DNA of 8,498 nt, from positions 1 through 8,498 of the forward strand of contig JAITNU010000045.1 of the NCBI GenBank assembly GCA_031290325.1. The letters are read 5' to 3'. The first letter of the stretch is position 1. Every line of letters starts with the position of its first letter. The notes beneath the pieces are model-generated. The model was not told the DNA's origin. It did not search any database and saw nothing but the letters and a program-made list of their open reading frames with translations. This DNA comes from Treponema sp. (GTDB taxonomy: Bacteria > Spirochaetota > Spirochaetia > Treponematales > Breznakiellaceae). Of the stretch, positions 4,874-8,498 are shown piece after piece. The position numbers and the translations under genes were made by a program.

Positions 4874-5737
4874 ATGGATATTAAGCGGTATGTAGATGCA
4901 ATTGAAGGGCAAAAATTGGCCGTTGAAGGCGTTGTGGTGCTGCAGCAGGGTAAACAAATCGCGGAACATCGCTGGATTCCTGATGTACCCCGGAATGTTT
5001 ATTCTGTAAGTAAGAGTTTTACTACCATTGCTGTGGGTATGGCCCTTGATGCAGGGAAACTTTCCCTGAACGATAAGGTGCTCGACGCCTTCCCCGGTCT
5101 GGTTCCGGCCCCCTCAGCGCGGCTCAAGGCCCTCAGCCTGGAGCATCTCTTGACCATGAGCCGAGGCTACCCGGCGTTTACCCGGCCCCGCAGTGTTGCC
5201 GGGGTCCTGGCCGAATCCCTCGCCTATGATCCCGGCACGCGCTTTGTCTACGATAACGCCTCGACTTTCCTCGCCTCTGCTATGGTTACGAAGGCTACGG
5301 GATGCACCGTCCGGGACCTCCTGGTGGAACGGCTTTTCCGCCCCCTGGAGATCCCTGAGCCTGCATGGGCAGCAAGCGATGACGGGTATACTATGGGCGC
5401 CACAGGGCTTGAGGTTTCCACCAGAAGTCTCGCGGTTTTCGGGCAGTTCCTGCTGCAGCGGGGGGTGTGGAAGGGAACCCGGCTCGTGTCTCCAGGATGG
5501 ATAGACGGGGCGACCCGGACCCATATTGCCACCAGGGAAAGCCCGCCGGATTATGATCTGGGGTACGGGTATTACTTCTGGACCTGCCGTCACGGGGCCT
5601 ACCGCGCCGACGGCAAGGAGGGGCAGTACGTGGTAGTACTCCCACGGGAGGATACGGTGGTAAGCATTACGTCCCACGAAGAAAACATGAAGCCTATTCT
5701 CTACGCGGTGTGGGATCATATTTTGCCCCAGCTTTGA
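4874..5737 (+). CDS. Serine hydrolase of the beta-lactamase class C / penicillin-binding-protein fold
   Basis: The 287-residue protein carries the SxxK nucleophile motif as S44-V-S-K47 (NVYSVSKSF) and the second motif Y126-D-N128 (FVYDNAS). A third-motif region is GKEGQYVVV (247-255), where class C relatives have HxG or GxGGQ. LSLEHLLTMSRGYP (88-101) is the usual segment before the YxN loop. The protein is shorter than class C beta-lactamases (about 360-390 residues) and has no signal peptide. It is therefore more likely a cytosolic esterase, amidase or peptidase-like hydrolase than an antibiotic-resistance enzyme. I chose ATG 4874 because a strong GGGAGGGGG site (4858-4866) precedes it. An in-frame ATG at 4760 would lie inside the end of the reductase gene and add residues with no family character. 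The gene follows the reductase by 22 bases and is probably co-transcribed. Substrate unknown. Confidence 0.87.
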   Translation: MDIKRYVDAIEGQKLAVEGVVVLQQGKQIAEHRWIPDVPRNVYSVSKSFTTIAVGMALDAGKLSLNDKVLDAFPGLVPAPSARLKALSLEHLLTMSRGYPAFTRPRSVAGVLAESLAYDPGTRFVYDNASTFLASAMVTKATGCTVRDLLVERLFRPLEIPEPAWAASDDGYTMGATGLEVSTRSLAVFGQFLLQRGVWKGTRLVSPGWIDGATRTHIATRESPPDYDLGYGYYFWTCRHGAYRADGKEGQYVVVLPREDTVVSITSHEENMKPILYAVWDHILPQL

Positions 5738-5863
5738 CCAGCAGAGGGGCTACCTAAGGATTCCTGCACCTCATTCTGAATATGTGTTAATTCATGAAAA
5801 TTAGTGTAATCCGATGACTTTCTTTATAATTAGCAGTTCCAAGGGTTTATCTTGTGTGTTTCC

Positions 5864-5869
5864 TATAAT
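5864..5869 (+). promoter_or_regulatory. Candidate -10 element upstream of the chemoreceptor gene
   Basis: The 186-base gap 5738-5923 contains two perfect TATAAT hexamers, at 5825-5830 and 5864-5869, but neither has a good -35 at 16-18 bases. A TTGACA at 5890-5895 lies too close to the gene start to be its -35. I favour 5864-5869 because of its distance (about 55 bases) from the ATG, but with low confidence. I see no clear terminator for the upstream hydrolase gene in this gap. Confidence 0.25.
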
Positions 5870-5923
5870 GAAATTGATGATATTTTATATTGACAGATTA
5901 AAAATAGGAAATGGAGACTTATT

Positions 5924-8107
5924 ATGAAAATCAGGACAAAACTCATTGGGGTTATGATTGCCCTCAATTTAGCGGGAATCGGTATCTTAACCGTGATTAC
6001 CCTGCGTTTCGCCCAGGCGGAAATAACCAGCCTGGTTAATCAGAATGCCATCAATATCGCGGATAAAGGCGGGGGCGATGTTAAGGCGTGGATGGAGCTG
6101 TATATGAACGAAGCCCGGGCCTTGGCTCATGTCATGGAGCAGTATGAAAGGATAGAAGTCAGCCAGCGGCGGGCTCTTTTCGATATAATGCTCCAGAGTG
6201 TTTTACTGACCAATCCTGATCTGGTCGGGGTCTGGAGCGCCTGGGCGCCTAATGCCCTGGACGGCCTTGACGCCCAATACATGAATACCCCGGGAACGGA
6301 CATCAGCGGACGGTATGTCCCGATCTGGTCCCGGGACAGCTCAGGGCGCCCCTTGGTAGTTCCCCTTACCAAGTATGATACCACCGCGTATTACACCGGG
6401 CCTATGCAAACCGGTAAGGAATATGTTCTCGATCCCTACACCTACCCGATATTGGGCAAGGAAATTCTGATGACCAGCCTGTGTATCCCCATTAAAAACA
6501 AGGGAAAGGTCGTGGGCATCGTGGGCATCGACATTGAGTTAACCAAAATTCAGAGCCTCGTGGCGGCCAACAAGCCCTTTGGCAACGGGTTTGCCCTGGT
6601 GTACAGTAACCAGGGTATTGTCGCCGCTCATTATGAACCCTCCCGGATAGGAAAAGTCATAACGGATACCGAACAGGATATGTGCGGTTCCTATATGGAC
6701 GGCATGCTCCAGGCCGTAAAGAACGGGAGTTCCTACACCTATTCCCTGTATTCCCCCCGGATGCAGTCGAATATGTACATCTATTCTGATCCCTTTACCA
6801 TTGGAGAGAGTACCACTCCCTGGTCTTACGTGGTGGGGTTTTCGGAACGGACGGTTATGGCTCCCATAGCCGAATTGGTTACCCTGAGCCTTATTATCGC
6901 CATTATCATCCTGCTGTCCCTGTCCATCGCGGCGTTTTTCCTGGCCCGGTCAATCACCCGTCCGATACACTACACCATGACCATGCTCAAAGATATGGGA
7001 GGAGACCTCACGAGGCGCCTGGATATTACCAGCAGGGATGAAATTCAGGATATGGGAGGTATTTTCAATCAAACCTTTGAAACCACGAAGAATCTGGTCG
7101 CGGTCATCAAGGATAAGACCGGTTCCCTTTCCCACACCGGAACCGAGCTTGCCGCCAATATGACCGAGACCGCCGCGGCCATTACTGAGATCACCGCGAA
7201 TATCCAGAGCCTGCAACACCAGACCGCCGCCCAAACCACGGGCATCACGGAAAGCCGGATCGCTATGGCACACATCATGAGCGCTATTGATAAACTCAAT
7301 GGGCACATTGCGGATCAAGTCGTCAGCGTATCCACCTCGTCATCGGCCATTGAAGAAATGCTGGCGAATATCCAGTCGGTAGTACAAACGCTGATCAAAA
7401 ACACCAACAATGTCAAAATCCTGGAGGAGGCTTCGGAAATCGGCAAAAACGGCCTGTCCACGGTTTCCGGGGAGATTCAGGGAATCGCCCGGGAATCCGA
7501 AGGGCTTCTGGAGATCAACGCGGTGATGGAAAACATCGCCAGTCAGACCAATCTCTTATCCATGAACGCAGCCATTGAAGCTGCCCACGCCGGAGAAGCG
7601 GGGAAGGGTTTCGCGGTGGTGGCCGATGAGATCCGGAAACTGGCGGAATCCGCAAGCGAGCAATCCAGGACCACCGCTACCATGCTCAAGAAGATCAAGG
7701 CCGCCATTGATACCATGACCCTTTCGGCCAATGAAGTGCTGAACCGGTTTGAGGCCATTGAGCATGGGGTCAAGATCGTATCCGAACAGGAACTGAATAT
7801 CCGTGCGGCCATGGAAGAACAGCAGACCGGCAGCCAGCAGATCCTGGAGGCAGTCAGCCGCCTTAAGGATATCACCGCTTTGGTAAAGCACGGTGCGGCG
7901 GACATGGCCTCCCAGGGCAAGGAAGTTATCCGGGAAAGTTCCCATCTGGAACAGATAACCCATGAAATCGACCAGGGGATGCATGAGATGGTAAGCGGCA
8001 CCGGGCAAATAGCAGCGGCGGTAAACCGGGTTAATACTATCAGCGGGGAAAATAAAAACGATATAGACGAACTTTCCCTGGAAGTATCCAAGTTTAAGGT
8101 GACCTGA
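5924..8107 (+). CDS. Methyl-accepting chemotaxis protein with Cache-type sensor domain
   Basis: A complete 727-residue transmembrane chemoreceptor. Segment 1 spans about residues 7-28 (LIGVMIALNLAGIGILTVITL) and segment 2 about 318-340, bracketing a periplasmic sensor of about 290 residues. The sensor looks like a double Cache domain: GVWSAWAPNALDGLDAQY (102-119), GRYVPIWSRDSSGRP (129 on), YYTGPMQTGKEYVLDPY (156-172), LMTSLCIPI and VVGIVGIDIEL. I do not see the full amino-acid-binding signature, so the ligand is unknown. A HAMP domain begins at about 341 (ARSITRPI) and a long coiled-coil signalling domain follows. Its hairpin tip, IASQTNLLSMNAAIEAAHAG (538-557), contacts CheA and CheW, followed by GKGFAVVADEIRKLAE. 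The C-terminus SKFKVT lacks an obvious CheR-docking pentapeptide. GGAG (5913-5916) is seven bases before the ATG. No che gene is adjacent, so this looks like an orphan receptor. It converges on the next gene with 16 bases between stops. Confidence 0.95.
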   Translation: MKIRTKLIGVMIALNLAGIGILTVITLRFAQAEITSLVNQNAINIADKGGGDVKAWMELYMNEARALAHVMEQYERIEVSQRRALFDIMLQSVLLTNPDLVGVWSAWAPNALDGLDAQYMNTPGTDISGRYVPIWSRDSSGRPLVVPLTKYDTTAYYTGPMQTGKEYVLDPYTYPILGKEILMTSLCIPIKNKGKVVGIVGIDIELTKIQSLVAANKPFGNGFALVYSNQGIVAAHYEPSRIGKVITDTEQDMCGSYMDGMLQAVKNGSSYTYSLYSPRMQSNMYIYSDPFTIGESTTPWSYVVGFSERTVMAPIAELVTLSLIIAIIILLSLSIAAFFLARSITRPIHYTMTMLKDMGGDLTRRLDITSRDEIQDMGGIFNQTFETTKNLVAVIKDKTGSLSHTGTELAANMTETAAAITEITANIQSLQHQTAAQTTGITESRIAMAHIMSAIDKLNGHIADQVVSVSTSSSAIEEMLANIQSVVQTLIKNTNNVKILEEASEIGKNGLSTVSGEIQGIARESEGLLEINAVMENIASQTNLLSMNAAIEAAHAGEAGKGFAVVADEIRKLAESASEQSRTTATMLKKIKAAIDTMTLSANEVLNRFEAIEHGVKIVSEQELNIRAAMEEQQTGSQQILEAVSRLKDITALVKHGAADMASQGKEVIRESSHLEQITHEIDQGMHEMVSGTGQIAAAVNRVNTISGENKNDIDELSLEVSKFKVT

Positions 8108-8123
8108 TCCAAACAACTATGGG

Positions 8124-8498
8124 TTACTCCCCTATGGTATCCATTTTTGCGTTCCGGTATTTCAGAAAGTTCTGGATACCGGCAGCATCGCAGCCCGAAC
8201 AGGGCGCCCATTCAAAGGACTTAAACTTCCACCCCCCATCCTCCGAGTGAGGCAGAATCCGTACCAGCGGCGGGACTATGGCGCACACCCCGCCGTAGAG
8301 CTCCTGTTGTTTGGTGATTAAAAGCCCCCGCAGCCGGGGATTGGTGTTGATGATGGCTACAAACGTGTTAGGCACATAGACGGTGTTCACCGGGCTGCTA
8401 AACAGACCGTAGATAGCCTTTCCCCGGAGGTATTGGTTGCTGTCAAGTTCTGCCCGGACCTGGTTGTTGATCTCCACATGGCCCAGGATGTGCATGAG
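8124..8498 (-). CDS. Unrecognised protein, 3' part (5' end beyond window)
   Basis: A minus-strand reading frame runs from the window edge to TAA at 8126-8124, giving at least 124 codons. An ATG occurs at 8495, but the frame is open to the edge and no upstream sequence is visible, so I treat the gene as 5' partial. I do not recognise the family. Visible traits are VEINNQVRAELDSNQYLRG, a mixed hydrophobic stretch SPVNTVYVPNTFVAIINTNP, VPPLVRILPHSEDGGWKFKSFEWAP and a CSGC motif near the end (WAPCSGCDAAG). There are no membrane segments in the visible part. The two cysteines could bind metal or form a disulfide, but a single CxxC pair is weak evidence. Codon-like character (no stops, balanced composition, GC similar to neighbours) and its compact convergence with the chemoreceptor support a real gene. 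The terminal region contains a long hairpin-forming sequence. Confidence 0.65.
   Translation of the reverse strand, partial: LMHILGHVEINNQVRAELDSNQYLRGKAIYGLFSSPVNTVYVPNTFVAIINTNPRLRGLLITKQQELYGGVCAIVPPLVRILPHSEDGGWKFKSFEWAPCSGCDAAGIQNFLKYRNAKMDTIGE
8154..8182. repeat. Imperfect inverted repeat near the convergent 3' ends
   Basis: CCGGTAT (8154-8160) pairs with ATACCGG (8176-8182), and the inner bases CAGAA and TTCTG extend the pairing across a small internal loop. The hairpin lies 47 bases past the chemoreceptor stop and inside the coding end of the opposing gene. There is no T-run on either side, so it is not a standard intrinsic terminator. It could still end or stabilise the chemoreceptor transcript, or be an accident of coding sequence. 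Confidence 0.35.

Noticed and set aside
5890..5895. TTGACA as -35 of the chemoreceptor gene
   Set aside because: The matching -10 position would fall on the ribosome binding site and the transcript would start at or past the ATG; no -10-like sequence is there.
6508..6530. Tandem GTGGGCATC repeat
   Set aside because: It encodes the VVGIVGIDI strand of the Cache domain; the repeat follows from the repeated Val-Gly-Ile residues.
8175..8186. 12-base match GATACCGGCAGC shared with the terD terminator (496-507)
   Set aside because: A 12-base match is expected by chance in a window of this size, and one copy lies in coding DNA, so it is not evidence of a dispersed repeat.
7543..8211. Long minus-strand open frames opposite the chemoreceptor signalling domain
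   Set aside because: The plus strand encodes an unmistakable MCP domain here; the antisense frames are compositional by-products without family features.

Overview
The window looks like chromosomal DNA of a host-associated spirochaete, most plausibly a Treponema of the termite-gut type. This is inferred from gene style: moderately GC-rich coding DNA, AT-rich intergenic DNA, a TonB system in a diderm, and a large Cache-type chemoreceptor. No rRNA or other marker gene confirms it. There is no tRNA, CRISPR array, insertion sequence or phage module, and I do not see a convincing new multi-gene system.

Layout. Positions 1-185 hold the 3' end of a small zinc-ribbon protein gene, closed by a UUCG-type hairpin. 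Positions about 240-446 are a patch of gene debris. It contains the first 19 codons of a RibD-C/dihydrofolate-reductase-like gene on the plus strand. Facing it on the minus strand is the broken start of a second terD-family gene, which still has its ribosome binding site. An intact terD (516-1094, minus) follows, with its own terminator and a recognisable promoter. A 319-base divergent region then leads into a tightly packed operon, exbB-exbD-exbD-tonB (1414-3587, plus). All its junctions overlap, and it is preceded by a TTGACA-17-TAGGAT promoter and a possible Fur-like box further upstream.

Next comes a second transcription unit (3700-5737) with an aldo/keto reductase carrying a C-terminal eight-cysteine ferredoxin-like module and a small cytoplasmic serine hydrolase of the beta-lactamase class C fold. 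Its promoter has a 19-bp spacer with a central dyad, the architecture of MerR-family-activated promoters. After a 186-base gap comes a 727-residue methyl-accepting chemotaxis protein (5924-8107). It converges at a distance of 16 bases on the 3' part of an unrecognised minus-strand gene that runs off the window end.

How the genes work together. ExbB, the two ExbDs and TonB should form one proton-motive-force-driven energiser of outer-membrane transporters, but no TonB-dependent receptor is present here. The reductase and hydrolase are probably co-transcribed, although their substrates cannot be read from sequence. TerD and the chemoreceptor look independent of these. The points most worth checking are the MerR-type promoter, the decayed second terD, the paired ExbD paralogues, and the candidate operators in the terD/exbB divergent region.
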